The translations under genes were made by a program, and so were the position numbers. The notes under the pieces were generated by a model, which worked only from the letters and a program-made list of their open reading frames with translations, made no database searches and was not told the origin of the DNA. This document shows positions 44,440 to 54,778 of a stretch of 64,000 nt of DNA, in pieces. Source of the DNA: Muribaculaceae bacterium Isolate-002 (NCI) (GTDB lineage Bacteria > Bacteroidota > Bacteroidia > Bacteroidales > Muribaculaceae); assembly GCA_004102805.1 (NCBI GenBank), contig SCEG01000001.1, forward strand, positions 93,462 through 157,461, read 5' to 3'. The stretch's first letter is position 1; each line of letters starts with the position of its first letter.

Positions 44440-46356
44440 ATGAGCGATATTATCAAACTGTTACCCGATTCGGTCGCCAACCAGATAGCGGCCGGTGAAG
44501 TGATACAACGGCCGGCGTCTGTCATCAAGGAGTTGGTCGAAAACGCTATTGACGCCAAGGCTACCGACATTACAATAGTGCTTAAGGATGCCGGACGCAC
44601 GCTGATACAGGTTGTCGACAACGGTATCGGCATGTCGCCCACTGACGCACGAATGGCTTTCGAACGGCATTCCACATCAAAAATCACGGCTGCCAACGAT
44701 CTTTTTGCGCTTCACACGATGGGTTTCAGGGGCGAGGCGCTTGCATCAATCGCTGCAATTGCTCAGGTCGAGCTCAAGACTATGCGGCGCGAGGACACTG
44801 TGGGCACGCAGATATTTATCTCGGGTTCAAAAGTAGAGTCACAGCAGCCTGCCGCGGCCGCTCCGGGCACAAACCTGATGGTTAGAAATATCTTTTTCAA
44901 TGTGCCTGCCCGACGGAAGTTTCTGAAGAAGGACTCCGTGGAGCTCAACAATATTCTCCATGAGTTCGAACGTCTTGCACTTGTCAATCCCGATGTCGAC
45001 CTCACGATCATACATAATGATGTCACTCTCCACCAGCTCCGCCACGCTCCGCTGAAGCAGCGCATCGGCAATCTGTTCGGCAAATCGGTTGAGCGTCAGC
45101 TCATACCTGTGGAGACAGAGACTTCCATCGTCAAGATATCAGGTTTTGTCGGACTGCCTGAAAATGCCCGCAAGCGGGGAGCTCTGCAATATCTGTTTGT
45201 CAACGGCCGCAACATGCGCCACCCGTATTTCCATAAGGCTATACTCAACTGCTACGAGCAGCTTATACGTGCCGACGAGCAGCCTAACTATTTTATCAAC
45301 TTCGAGGTGGATCCATCGACAATCGATGTCAATATCCATCCCACGAAAAATGAGATAAAATTTGAAAACGAGCAGGCTATATGGCAAATTCTCAATGCCG
45401 CCGTGCGCGAGTCGCTCGGCAAATTCAATGCTGTGCCGTCAATCGATTTCGACCGTGACGACGATCTGCCCGAGATACCGGCATTCGTGCCTGACGCGGG
45501 TGCTATGCCCGATTTTTCGGCATCATCTGACTATAATCCCTTTCAGGAAAGTGCATCGCCCGGAGTGTCTCCGCAGGCAATGTGGCAGCGTAGCGCCGCG
45601 CACGCCGTCGATGACTGGGACAAGCTGTATAAGGCGTTTGAATGCAGCACGGAGACCGTAATACACCCCGACAGCGACAGCCTGTTTGTCGAGAGCCGCA
45701 GCACGGCTGGCAGCGATTCTGATGCCATACCGAGCCGCATAAACAGTGGTGACAAAGACGCCGGACCGCTTCAGAAGGAGGATGCCGTATCCGTGACTCC
45801 GAAATCCACGATACAGTTGAATGACAGATATATTGTGACTCCGACAGCTTCCGGCCTGCTTATAATCGACAAGCACCGCGCCCATGTCAGAGTGCTCTAT
45901 GAATCGTATGTCGGGAGTTGCGCCGAGGCGCCAATACCGGCTCAGAAAGTGATGTTTCCGGAGGCTGTAAATCTGACGCCTGCGCGCATTGCTATTCTTA
46001 ATGAGAACAAGGCGGAAATTATTAATATGGGATTTGAACTCGAGGCAATGACAGCCGATACATGGGTTATCAACGGCATACCGGCGGGAATTGATGACTG
46101 TGACAATGTGCAGTTGCTTACTTCGTTGCTCGACGACCTCCAGACCGGCACCGATGTCACACAGAGAAATGTCAGACAGTCGATCGCGCTTCATCTTGCC
46201 AAGGCTGCTGCCGTAAATGCCTGCCGTCAGCTCACTGAAAGCGAGGTCGAGCATCTGCTGAGCAGTCTGTTCAGCCTGTCAACGCCGGCTTATACGCCCG
46301 ATGGCAACAAGGTGATGGCGGAGATTTCGCTTGCTGAAATCAGAAGTCTTTTCTGA
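44440..46356 (+). CDS. mutL: DNA mismatch-repair protein MutL
   Basis: 638 residues from the ATG at 44440. The GHKL ATPase has ELVENAIDA, DNGIGM and GFRGEALASI. A long flexible linker (about 335-430) leads to the C-terminal dimerisation domain. In the usual endonuclease motif (DQHA-x2-E-x4-E) the sequence reads DKHRAHVRVLYE, missing Gln and the first Glu, so nicking activity is doubtful. It couples MutS recognition to repair. It converges with the DUF6377 gene, the two stops 2 bases apart. Confidence 0.95.
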   Translation: MSDIIKLLPDSVANQIAAGEVIQRPASVIKELVENAIDAKATDITIVLKDAGRTLIQVVDNGIGMSPTDARMAFERHSTSKITAANDLFALHTMGFRGEALASIAAIAQVELKTMRREDTVGTQIFISGSKVESQQPAAAAPGTNLMVRNIFFNVPARRKFLKKDSVELNNILHEFERLALVNPDVDLTIIHNDVTLHQLRHAPLKQRIGNLFGKSVERQLIPVETETSIVKISGFVGLPENARKRGALQYLFVNGRNMRHPYFHKAILNCYEQLIRADEQPNYFINFEVDPSTIDVNIHPTKNEIKFENEQAIWQILNAAVRESLGKFNAVPSIDFDRDDDLPEIPAFVPDAGAMPDFSASSDYNPFQESASPGVSPQAMWQRSAAHAVDDWDKLYKAFECSTETVIHPDSDSLFVESRSTAGSDSDAIPSRINSGDKDAGPLQKEDAVSVTPKSTIQLNDRYIVTPTASGLLIIDKHRAHVRVLYESYVGSCAEAPIPAQKVMFPEAVNLTPARIAILNENKAEIINMGFELEAMTADTWVINGIPAGIDDCDNVQLLTSLLDDLQTGTDVTQRNVRQSIALHLAKAAAVNACRQLTESEVEHLLSSLFSLSTPAYTPDGNKVMAEISLAEIRSLF

Positions 46357-46358
46357 CG

Positions 46359-47951
46359 CTATTCGTTGATGGCGCCTATTGCCATGATATTCTTCTCGAA
46401 GTTGTCGCGGTCAAAGGCGCGGTTGCGCAGTTTGTTGCGGTAGGCGTAGATTGTATTGACCGAATAGTTCAATATGAGCGCCACCTGATTTGTGTCCTCA
46501 AGCCCAAGACGCATGAATGCAAGGATGCGGAAGTCGTTGTTGAGCAGTTCGCCCTCCTTCAGTATGATTTTTTCTTTAAGCAAAGCGTTCACATCTTCAA
46601 CAAAAGTAGGGTAGATGTGGAGAAACGCGTCGTCGAAGAGACGGTAGAATTCTTCGCTCTGTTCCTCGACAAGTTTGCCTGATTTCGTGATTTTGTAAAG
46701 GTCATCGACCTGTCCGGATGTGATTTTACGGTTGGCTATCTTACAGAACTGGTTCAGTTTGTCGATATATATCGAGCAGAGGCGGAAGAACTGGCTGATG
46801 TATATCTCTTTCACATGGTTGGCGCTCTGGAGTTTTACCTTGAGCTGATTTTGTTTGCGCATCTGATTGCGCAGAGCCAGAAGGGCTACAACCAAAACAA
46901 TGAGAATGATTATTATGCAGCCTATCACCATATATATGCGGTGACGCCATGCCTGCATCTGATCGGAGTGGGCTTTCTGGATGAACGGAAGCGCCTCCGA
47001 TGACTGGACTATGCGCATCGTGGCGTTACATTCCACCGCATTGGTCAGAGCTACCGACAGATAGTCGTATGCACGGTCGATATCATTGTTTTCCGACATT
47101 ATAACACCTAACTCCTGGAGCGACATCACCTCCCTGACGGCACCTTTTATGTCGGCCATCGCCGACAGCGCGAGGTAATATGTCTCTTCGTCAGTGTTGC
47201 CTTTCTCGCGGGCAATTGTCGCCAGCAGGTGGCATGCCCTGGCATAGAGATTGCTGTTGGGTGATATATGGTCGAGGAGTTCGAGAAGCACCATTTTTGC
47301 CTTTTTGAAATCGTTGTTCGCTATCAGTTCTTCGCTGTAGTTAAGGTCGTAGGTCAACGATTTGTGATCAAGAACACTGAGCAGTGAGTCGCGGTAGGCA
47401 GAAGCTTTGCTGTTCCATCGGTTGCGTGACTCGGGGTAGTTGATAAAGAATGATGTTATGTAGGAATACATCTGACGCGCGGATGTATAGTAAAACACCA
47501 GATCGTCGTGAGAAAGTCCGGAAGTGTCGATCGACTCGAATTCTTTATTCGCTTCCATTACAAAGCCGGACAAAGGCAGGATTGTGGCGCGTTTCACCCG
47601 AAAACGGAATACATTGACAGAGTCGCCTATTTCTCTGGCTTTGTCAAGACCGCGTGTATAGGCTATAAGAGCCGAATCGTTGTTGAATGAACTGTATAAA
47701 TCGCCGAGTTGCATGGTAAGGTCAAGCTGACGTTGGTCAGAAATCGGTTCGGCAAGCCGTTGCCTGATCGAGTCTATGCGGGTTTCGCGGGAATGGATAT
47801 AATCAGTGCGCTTGGCAATCTCTTTGTCAAGCATGTCAAGTGAATTTTCTACATCTTTTTTTGTTATACTGACCCCCGAAACGGTGGCAATGCCCATACA
47901 TAGCAGTAATAATGAAATAAGCAGTCTGTTCATGCGGAAAATTTTTGCCAT
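46359..47951 (-). CDS. DUF6377 membrane TPR sensor/regulator
   Basis: 530 residues (or 524 from the Met at 47933). A signal/anchor (about 7-26) starts a TPR-like periplasmic region (about 30-330), then a transmembrane helix (about 333-353) and a cytoplasmic DUF6377 domain with a LuxR-like helix-turn-helix (NQVALILNYSVNTIYAYRNKLRNRA, about 485-509). It is a one-component type transmembrane regulator in Bacteroidetes. It is divergent from the AraC gene, and the two may regulate each other. The signal is unknown. Confidence 0.8.
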   Translation of the reverse strand: MAKIFRMNRLLISLLLLCMGIATVSGVSITKKDVENSLDMLDKEIAKRTDYIHSRETRIDSIRQRLAEPISDQRQLDLTMQLGDLYSSFNNDSALIAYTRGLDKAREIGDSVNVFRFRVKRATILPLSGFVMEANKEFESIDTSGLSHDDLVFYYTSARQMYSYITSFFINYPESRNRWNSKASAYRDSLLSVLDHKSLTYDLNYSEELIANNDFKKAKMVLLELLDHISPNSNLYARACHLLATIAREKGNTDEETYYLALSAMADIKGAVREVMSLQELGVIMSENNDIDRAYDYLSVALTNAVECNATMRIVQSSEALPFIQKAHSDQMQAWRHRIYMVIGCIIIILIVLVVALLALRNQMRKQNQLKVKLQSANHVKEIYISQFFRLCSIYIDKLNQFCKIANRKITSGQVDDLYKITKSGKLVEEQSEEFYRLFDDAFLHIYPTFVEDVNALLKEKIILKEGELLNNDFRILAFMRLGLEDTNQVALILNYSVNTIYAYRNKLRNRAFDRDNFEKNIMAIGAINE

Positions 47952-48116
47952 TGAACAAAAATAACAAAAAAATATCAGATATCCGCACTATAATTATATT
48001 TATTTTTTTATTTATGATAATTTTATGGGCGAGACGGATGAGGTGGGACACTAAATCCGATTTCTTTAGGAGAATTGAGCAATAATGTGTAAATTCGCGC
48101 AACAACAACAAAAATA

Positions 48117-49016
48117 ATGGATTCCAAATCATTGCTTCGATTTGATATTTTAAATACAGACAACGGTTTCGCAGAGTGGAACAATTCATATCTCACGGTC
48201 ATTGATTCTGTTGAGAAGATAAATGCCGAGTTCTCACTCCCGCTAAAAAACCGAACTGTTCTGTTGATTGTATGCATCAAGGGAACCCTTGAACTTGGCT
48301 ATGACATGACATCGGTGAAACTGGTGCCACGCTCGATAATGGTGCTTCTTCCGGGGCATCTGATACGCAAATACAGTCCGTCGGATGATTTCGAGGGCTT
48401 CATGATATCGTCGGCGATTTCTAATCTTGCCAATATGTTGCCGATGATGTCGCGTATATTGGTCTGTTCGCTCCACTATAAGGAAAATCCGACAATACAG
48501 CTTGACGAGGAGGAGTTTCTTAATCAGGTCTTGTTTCGCGACCTTCTAAAACACAAGCTCAGCAGGTCGCGTGACCATTTCGACTATCTTGTCATCAACA
48601 AGCTCTGTGAGGGTATATTCTGCGAGACACTCAATGATTACTCCAAACGTATTCACGGTGCTGTCAATGCGCAGTGCAGTCGTGGCGACGCACTGTTCTA
48701 CCGGTTTATTGTCGAGGTGGAGAATAATTTCAAACAGGAGCGTTCGGTGGGATATTACGCCGACCGTCTGTGCGTGTCGCCCAAACATCTTTCGGCTGTT
48801 GTCAAAGATATCAGCGGCCGCACTGCCGGCGAATGGATTGATTATTATGTGGTGAACGAGATAAAGAGGTTGCTTACCTCTACCGACCTGTCGATACAGG
48901 AAATAAGCTGCAAGCTGAATTTTGTAAACCAGTCATTTTTCGGCAAGTATTTCAAAAGTCATGCGGGGCAGTCGCCGCGCGATTTCCGCAATAAGTCGTT
49001 TGTTGCCGGCATCTGA
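48117..49016 (+). CDS. AraC-family transcriptional regulator
   Basis: 299 residues. The N-terminal cupin-like sensory part (about 1-150; KGTLELGYDMTSVKLVPRS) leads to a double helix-turn-helix (about 200-290; SVGYYADRLCVSPKHLSAVVK and SIQEISCKLNFVNQSFFGKYFKSHAGQSP). It activates genes on an unknown small-molecule signal. It is a single gene with a strong terminator, facing away from the DUF6377 gene. Confidence 0.92.
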   Translation: MDSKSLLRFDILNTDNGFAEWNNSYLTVIDSVEKINAEFSLPLKNRTVLLIVCIKGTLELGYDMTSVKLVPRSIMVLLPGHLIRKYSPSDDFEGFMISSAISNLANMLPMMSRILVCSLHYKENPTIQLDEEEFLNQVLFRDLLKHKLSRSRDHFDYLVINKLCEGIFCETLNDYSKRIHGAVNAQCSRGDALFYRFIVEVENNFKQERSVGYYADRLCVSPKHLSAVVKDISGRTAGEWIDYYVVNEIKRLLTSTDLSIQEISCKLNFVNQSFFGKYFKSHAGQSPRDFRNKSFVAGI

Positions 49017-49029
49017 CTTCACCTGAAAT

Positions 49030-49076
49030 AACAACTGCACCGCGACGCTCAGACTCTGCGTCGCGGTGCAGTTGTT
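49030..49076. terminator. Bidirectional terminator between the AraC gene and ribBA
   Basis: A perfect 19-bp stem (49030-49048 with 49058-49076) with a 9-base loop, between converging genes. Confidence 0.88.
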
Positions 49077-49093
49077 TATGACTGTGACCGGAG

Positions 49094-50305
49094 TCAGAGT
49101 TTGTGAAGGTCGTGACCCATAAGGTTTTTCTTGGCTGTCATGTAGTTGAGATTGTAGCTGTTGGGGGCAATCTCAATCGGCACGTTTTCCACCACCGTCA
49201 GGCCATAGCCTTCGAGTCCGATACGTTTCACTGGATTGTTGGTCATCAGGCGCATCTCCGAGATGCCGAGGCTGCGCAATATCTGAGCCCCTACTCCGTA
49301 GTCGCGTTCGTCGGCTTTGTGTCCGAGCATTATGTTGGCTTCAACGGTGTCGTGCCCCTCTTCCTGAAGCTTGTAGGCCTGTATCTTGTCCATCAGTCCG
49401 ATGCCGCGCCCTTCCTGATTGAGATACACTACGGCGCCGCGCCCCTCCTTTTCTATCATTTCAAGCGCTTTGTGAAGCTGCTCTCCGCAATCGCAGCGCT
49501 TCGAGCCGAATATGTCGCCTGTCGCACACGAGGAATGCACTCTGACGAGCACCGGTTCGGGTGTGGATACATCGCCCTTGATGATGGCGATATGCTCAAG
49601 TCCGTTGTTTTTCTGACGGAACGGTATGAGGCGGAAATGTCCGTAGTCTGTGGGCATGTCAACCTCGACACCACGCTCCACGAGGCTTTCGCGGGCATTG
49701 CGATAGGCGATGAGGTCTTTGATTGATATAAGTTTCAGCCCCCATTCGGCAGAGCGGCGTTTGAGTTCCGGCAGACGAGCCATCGAGCCGTCGTCGCTCA
49801 TTATCTCCATCAGAGCCGCAACAGGCTGCAAGCCGGCCAGACGGGCAAGGTCGACGGCTGCTTCGGTGTGGCCTGAGCGACGCAACACACCGGCATCCTG
49901 CGCATAAAGCGGGTTTATATGTCCGGGGCGTCCGAAAGTCGACGGAGTGGAAGCAGGGTCGGCAAGCGCTCTGATTGTGGCGCAGCGGTCGTTGATTGAT
50001 ACTCCGGTGCTGCATCCTTCAAGTTTGTCGACTGTTATAGTGAACGGAGTGCCGAGCACCGATGTGTTGTCATCGACCTGATGGGGGAGGTCAAGCTCCT
50101 TGCAGCGTGATATCGTCATCGGCACGCATAGCACGCCGCGCGCGTTCTTGAGCATGAAATTGACCTGCTCGGGTGTTATCTTTTCTGCTGCGACAATAAG
50201 GTCGCCCTCATTCTCGCGGTCCTCATCGTCGACTACAATCACCATCTTGCCTTCGGCGAAGTCAGCGATGGCATCTTCAATCTTATCTAATTTAATATCT
50301 TCCAT
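49094..50305 (-). CDS. ribBA: Bifunctional DHBP synthase/GTP cyclohydrolase II
   Basis: 403 residues. The N-terminal RibB domain (about 1-200) has [10 protein letters not shown] and [11 protein letters not shown], making 3,4-dihydroxybutanone-4-P from ribulose-5-P. The C-terminal RibA domain (about 205-403) has the zinc-binding cysteines in [17 protein letters not shown] and [11 protein letters not shown], opening the GTP ring. Together they start riboflavin synthesis. It is 49 bases after the LptF/G-like permease, so it may share its transcript. Confidence 0.95.
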   Translation of the reverse strand: MEDIKLDKIEDAIADFAEGKMVIVVDDEDRENEGDLIVAAEKITPEQVNFMLKNARGVLCVPMTISRCKELDLPHQVDDNTSVLGTPFTITVDKLEGCSTGVSINDRCATIRALADPASTPSTFGRPGHINPLYAQDAGVLRRSGHTEAAVDLARLAGLQPVAALMEIMSDDGSMARLPELKRRSAEWGLKLISIKDLIAYRNARESLVERGVEVDMPTDYGHFRLIPFRQKNNGLEHIAIIKGDVSTPEPVLVRVHSSCATGDIFGSKRCDCGEQLHKALEMIEKEGRGAVVYLNQEGRGIGLMDKIQAYKLQEEGHDTVEANIMLGHKADERDYGVGAQILRSLGISEMRLMTNNPVKRIGLEGYGLTVVENVPIEIAPNSYNLNYMTAKKNLMGHDLHKL

Positions 50306-50354
50306 ATAGTAGTGTTCTGTAAAAGCGGTTTATATGAGACATCCTCCAAATCGG

Positions 50355-52181
50355 TCATTCAATTCCGGTTTTCTCTTTGCCGGCTTCGGTCATGAACCAT
50401 TGGCGCAGATTATCGTTGTTTTCGGCGAGCGAACTGAAATCGCCCGGTTTTATTTTATATGGATATCTGTTTAATATCGTCACGACCTGATGGCTGCGTG
50501 AATTTGCAAGATAGTCAATCAGTGCATTCATTGAACGCATGCATTCGGCAGATTGTTTTGTGCCGAAAAGCCGTGCGTACAGTCTGTGGGGAAGTGACAT
50601 GCGCCGATAAGAGTCGCGTAATGACCGCAGATCGCTGTCAAAAGCCTCGATTACGCTGAACGCGCCTTCAGGTGTCACTTCGTCAAGCGTGAACTCTTTC
50701 GGCTCAAGCGAGCGCTTGTGCTTGCCTCTGATTTTGGTCCAGAACGCTTTATATGCGTCGATGTTGAATACGCCGGAGTCATGGACTGCCTTGTAGGTGA
50801 AAAATATGCCGAGAGGGAGCAGCACTGCCGAGCTTAGCCACATGCCTTCAACAACGCCGGCATGGCCGTCTTTGGCCATCTTGTAGCCTGTATTGTCGAT
50901 TATGTAGTAAATGATGAAGAGTATTACAGAGACAACGAGCGGAAGCCCGATGCCGCCTTTGCGTATGATTGCGCCGAGTGGCGCTCCGATAAAGAAGAAG
51001 ATTATGCATGCGAACGAGAGCGTGAATTTCTTCTGCAGCTCTATGCCGTGGCGGCGTATCTGTTTGCGATCCTCCTCCATGAGCTTGCTCTTGTATTCAT
51101 AATCCATGCGGAAACTGCGGGCTTTATATAATGCCTGATTGATTATCGTAGCCTCGTCAAGCCCGGAATTGTTGTGAAACAGCGAATCGATGTCAAGCGG
51201 ACTGTCAAGCCGGATTTCATTTTGTGGCACGCGCAATGTGCCGTCGGGCGTGTTGAGCGCCTTGTAATATTGGAGTGAGAAATAAGGTTTTTCTTTTATT
51301 TCAGCGGCATATATGTTGCCTACGCTGTCGACTCTCGCCTGCACTGAGTCAATGGTTGCGTGTAGCTCCGCGATATTCTTCCCGACATATTGCTTGCGCA
51401 TCGCCGATTCGTCCATACGGTTGAAGTTGGCGTCGAAAGAGATGATGATATCTTTCTGTGCGAAAGTCTCGCGTCGGTAGGGCAGGTTGTTTGACTGCAC
51501 TCCGGCAGTGGTTGAACGGAGGTTTTCAAACTGCTCTCCCTGATAGATGTTGAGCAGCAGTCTTGTCTTGTCGGGAGTGAGCGAGATTTTGCCGGAATCA
51601 GCCACGATGATGCGAGTGTTTTCCGTGCCTCCGCTCATATCGTAGATCATGAGTTCGCGGAGTATTCCGGTTTCCTTGTCCTTTTCGTCGACATATATGC
51701 TAATGCCCGGAATCTGGTCGTAGAACGCTTTTTCCGGTATTTCCATTTCAGGCGATTTCTGCTTCATGGAGTGGAGCAGTGTCCACATTTTTACCTGTGC
51801 GACAGGCAATATGTTGTTCTGGAAGAAAAATGCGCCGCCGGCAATGAGCAGTATCAGGATTATAAGCGGACGCATAGTTTTCAGCAATGACACTCCGGAA
51901 GCTTTCATCGCCGTGAGTTCAAACTTCTCGCCGAGGTTGCCGAATGTCATCAGAGAGGCAAGGAGTATGGCCAGCGGCAACGCCATAGGCACCATTGTGA
52001 GCGCGGCATAGAAAAACAGCTCTCCGATTACATTTATCTCAAGCCCTTTGCCTACAAGGTCGTCGATATAACGCCAAAGAAACTGCATCAGCACGATGAA
52101 CAGGCAGATGAAAAATGTCATGACAAACACCGGGATGAATGTCTGTAGCATGAATGTGTATAGTCTCTTTGGTCGGAACAT
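50355..52181 (-). CDS. LptF/LptG (YjgP/YjgQ)-family LPS export permease
   Basis: 608 residues. Transmembrane helices lie at about 12-32, 55-75, 99-120 and three near 400-470, enclosing a large periplasmic domain (about 125-390) with a jellyroll fold. The C-terminal extension of about 130 residues is longer than in proteobacteria (360 total) but usual for Bacteroidetes. The protein works with LptB/LptC to move LPS from inner membrane to the bridge. Whether it is F or G is not determined. Confidence 0.85.
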   Translation of the reverse strand: MFRPKRLYTFMLQTFIPVFVMTFFICLFIVLMQFLWRYIDDLVGKGLEINVIGELFFYAALTMVPMALPLAILLASLMTFGNLGEKFELTAMKASGVSLLKTMRPLIILILLIAGGAFFFQNNILPVAQVKMWTLLHSMKQKSPEMEIPEKAFYDQIPGISIYVDEKDKETGILRELMIYDMSGGTENTRIIVADSGKISLTPDKTRLLLNIYQGEQFENLRSTTAGVQSNNLPYRRETFAQKDIIISFDANFNRMDESAMRKQYVGKNIAELHATIDSVQARVDSVGNIYAAEIKEKPYFSLQYYKALNTPDGTLRVPQNEIRLDSPLDIDSLFHNNSGLDEATIINQALYKARSFRMDYEYKSKLMEEDRKQIRRHGIELQKKFTLSFACIIFFFIGAPLGAIIRKGGIGLPLVVSVILFIIYYIIDNTGYKMAKDGHAGVVEGMWLSSAVLLPLGIFFTYKAVHDSGVFNIDAYKAFWTKIRGKHKRSLEPKEFTLDEVTPEGAFSVIEAFDSDLRSLRDSYRRMSLPHRLYARLFGTKQSAECMRSMNALIDYLANSRSHQVVTILNRYPYKIKPGDFSSLAENNDNLRQWFMTEAGKEKTGIE

Positions 52182-52233
52182 CGTTTGAACTCAGTTTGTC
52201 AGAGGGTGTTGCATAACTATATATTGCAGTGAC

Positions 52234-52298
52234 GCACGGTTTGTGCATCCGGAATTCTGTTTGACAGTCAGGAGTGTTGACCGACGCACGAACCGTGC
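52234..52298. repeat. 13-bp inverted repeat in the LptF/G leader
   Basis: 52234-52246 and 52286-52298 are inverted copies with one mismatch (GCACGGTT[T/C]GTGC), 39 bases apart, inside the predicted 5' leader of the permease mRNA. It may form a long-range stem or be an operator. Confidence 0.6.
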
Positions 52299-52354
52299 GC
52301 ATTTTATTCAGACACTCTCGGAGTTCTGCAACATCCTCGTTGATTAACGAAGTG

Positions 52355-52385
52355 CAAATTTACGCATTTTAAGCGTCTGTGCAAA
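52355..52385 (-). promoter_or_regulatory. Promoter of the LptF/G-ribBA operon
   Basis: Minus strand TTTG (52382-52385), 19 bases, TAAATTTG (52355-52362): full match. The leader to the ATG is about 168 bases. Confidence 0.68.
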
Positions 52386-52534
52386 ATTAATTATAGCAAG
52401 TAAGTCATAAAAATTATCGCGTATATCATGAATTTAAAAACTTTATATTTTCAGTGGCGTTTTCCCGCCGCATTTTACTCTCATCTTCAGTCGTGTGGAT
52501 TACTATATTTGATTTAAATCCAGACACTCTCTAA

Positions 52535-52568
52535 AAGAGGCGGAATCCCAAAGGGAATCCCGCCTCTT
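52535..52568 (-). terminator. Terminator after the DUF4493 operon
   Basis: AAGAGGCGG pairs with CCGCCTCTT with inner pairing of TCCC and GGGA; it lies 31 bases past the last lipoprotein stop. Confidence 0.72.
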
Positions 52569-52598
52569 ATCATGCGATGTCCGTGACTTCGCGGAGTG

Positions 52599-54776
52599 TC
52601 AATATACAAGTTCGAAATCGTCAATCCACATTTTGGAGTCGCCTCCGCAGAAATAGTCACCATAGCGTGATGCGGAGCAGGTGACAGCGATGTTGGCCGC
52701 TTTTACATCTTTTCTGAAGTATTCGATCGGCACTTCAAATTCAATCATGCCGTCGCCACCGGTAGCATCAAGTATGAGCTGTCCGTAGCCAATGACATTT
52801 GGCCTGTTGACATCGAAAATCTGTCCTTTCTTAGTCTCCACAACGATGGGCCAGCTCGTCTCTTTGCCGGAGTCGACCGAGCTTGCGGTCATTTTGTTGT
52901 CGTTATCAAGTATGACGATATAAATCGCGCCCTGATCCATCTGTCCGACGTGCGATTCCATTTCCTGATATTTCTCGGGAAGCGCTTTTTTGTCGCAGTC
53001 ATTATAGCTGATTGTGGCCGGTTCATAACGCACATATCCTTTCAGGGCTTTCGGGCGTGAACCGAACGTGCGTCCCCAGCCGAGAATGCCGTCGGTGCCA
53101 TCGGTTTTGAGATATTGGCCGACGAATATGTTGCCTGCTGCAAAACGTCCGATGCCGAACAGCGCCACTTTCTGTGATGAGAGCAGAGCCGAGTAATTGC
53201 CGGAGTGACTGTAGGTGCCGTCAGGAGTCGTTACCTGTTTCTGAAGTGTTGCCGAGCCGTGATTGCCGGAGTCCCAGAACATTTCCGAGCCTTCTGCATA
53301 GATGAGTGTGGCATTTCTTCCTGATTTCACCTGCCAATCCTCAAATCCTGCATTGGGGAGCTGGAGTGCGTTTTCGGTAGTGACACGTTTTGACTGGCTC
53401 TCGAAGCCTTCGCAGACTACACGGTATTCGTATGTCGTGCCGGGCGTAAGTCCTGAGATTTCAGCCGAAAGGTCAGCGCCGTCTGTGACGGTGTTGGCCG
53501 CAATCCATTGCGTGTCACCCTCCTTGCGGTATTCGATCCGGGCATCGGTGACAGAGCTGTCAAGCACGCGGCCGCAGACGGTTGCGGAAGTAGCCCATGT
53601 CGTTGCGGCATCGGCTGCTGTCTCGACAGCCTCCGCTTTTGCGTTTGTGACAATCAGAGGCATCGATACTGTTGATTTCTTGCCTACGGCATCTACAGCT
53701 GTGATATCCATTACATATTCTCCAGCGGCTATTGCGTTGAGCCACTCTTCGTTGAGATTTATTTTCATGTTGGAGATATCTTCAGCTTCATTGTAGACAT
53801 AAAACCATTCAATGCCCGAGGCTCTGAGGGCGTCGCTCACGCTTTCTTCCGCGGTCATGAGGTCGATGTCATTGCCTCCGACCGATGCCGTAAGCAGCTG
53901 AGAGTCGAGTATCACATTTTTAAGCGCGGAAGAGGCTGTGATGTAAACCGATTTTTTGTCAAACATGCCGGGCTGACCTGTGATGCCCTGTTTGATATCA
54001 AACGATGTCCCCATGATATCAGGAGCCACGGTAATAAGAATTTCATCTTCAGAGTCAATTGTGGTCTCGTCGATGACGATGTTGATGAACGCGCCGCCGT
54101 TGTCGCTGCTCGACGGGGTGTAGGTCACATGCATGACATATTCTGTGGCCGGCTGGACGTTTTCGATTGTTCCGTCCTTGGTGAATACAGATCCGTCGGC
54201 GAGTTTGCCGCTGAGTGTCCAGTTGAGATTTTTTGATCCGGAGGGCATCATGAAGTAGCCTTTGCGCTGCTCCTGTCCGACGAATTCAAGTGAGCCGCGG
54301 CTGTGACCCACGGTCAGTGTGTAGTCGCTGAGCACTCCGTCAAGATTTTCGGAATAATCGACCGATGCCACGACATTAGCGATGCGGCAGGGGAGCTCCA
54401 CGCGGGTGGTGCCTGACGTGATGGTGAAAGGCGCACGTCCTTTGTAATATTTGGCGTCAAACGATGCCGACACGCTGTCGCCGGCCCATGCTTCGGCCAC
54501 ATAGTTGCCCCCGAGCAGCTTTATGCCGTCGGCGGGTAGATTCTGCAGCCCCTCATATTTGCGCACAAGACCTTTCGTGCTTGAAATCCAGATTATGGTA
54601 GATTCGGAGAGCTCCTCCTCGAGGGTGGCGCGTGACGCGACTTTTACATCGTTGCTGAACGATGCCGACAGCATCAGCTTGCCTTCGCCTTGCAGGTCAT
54701 AGTCATGATTGTCGGAGCATGAGGCGGTGAGCATAAGCCCGGTTGCGACTGCTCCTGCTATATATAATTTTCTCAT
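52599..54776 (-). CDS. DUF4493 lipoprotein with Fn3 and PCMD-like domain (third gene)
   Basis: 725 residues. The signal peptide ends in a lipobox, LTASCSDN, with lipidated Cys near 20. DUF4493-type region about 30-245, a middle region with an Fn3-like segment (about 385-475), and a C-terminal PCMD-like carbohydrate domain (about 477-725; LPNAGFEDW to WIDDFELVY). It is probably displayed on the surface and may bind glycans. It starts two bases after the second gene's stop. Confidence 0.8.
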   Translation of the reverse strand: MRKLYIAGAVATGLMLTASCSDNHDYDLQGEGKLMLSASFSNDVKVASRATLEEELSESTIIWISSTKGLVRKYEGLQNLPADGIKLLGGNYVAEAWAGDSVSASFDAKYYKGRAPFTITSGTTRVELPCRIANVVASVDYSENLDGVLSDYTLTVGHSRGSLEFVGQEQRKGYFMMPSGSKNLNWTLSGKLADGSVFTKDGTIENVQPATEYVMHVTYTPSSSDNGGAFINIVIDETTIDSEDEILITVAPDIMGTSFDIKQGITGQPGMFDKKSVYITASSALKNVILDSQLLTASVGGNDIDLMTAEESVSDALRASGIEWFYVYNEAEDISNMKINLNEEWLNAIAAGEYVMDITAVDAVGKKSTVSMPLIVTNAKAEAVETAADAATTWATSATVCGRVLDSSVTDARIEYRKEGDTQWIAANTVTDGADLSAEISGLTPGTTYEYRVVCEGFESQSKRVTTENALQLPNAGFEDWQVKSGRNATLIYAEGSEMFWDSGNHGSATLQKQVTTPDGTYSHSGNYSALLSSQKVALFGIGRFAAGNIFVGQYLKTDGTDGILGWGRTFGSRPKALKGYVRYEPATISYNDCDKKALPEKYQEMESHVGQMDQGAIYIVILDNDNKMTASSVDSGKETSWPIVVETKKGQIFDVNRPNVIGYGQLILDATGGDGMIEFEVPIEYFRKDVKAANIAVTCSASRYGDYFCGGDSKMWIDDFELVY

Positions 54777-54778
54777 TG

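Noticed and set aside
47956..47963. TATTTTTG on the minus strand next to the DUF6377 start as a leaderless promoter
   Set aside because: No -33 box seen and the start codon itself is uncertain (47951 or 47933); support too weak to list as a feature.
52309..52531. Short repeat CAGACACTCTC found twice near 52310 and 52521, considered as an operator pair
   Set aside because: Only about 11 bases, no link to a promoter at both places, and expected by chance at low rate in 400 bases of repeated composition.
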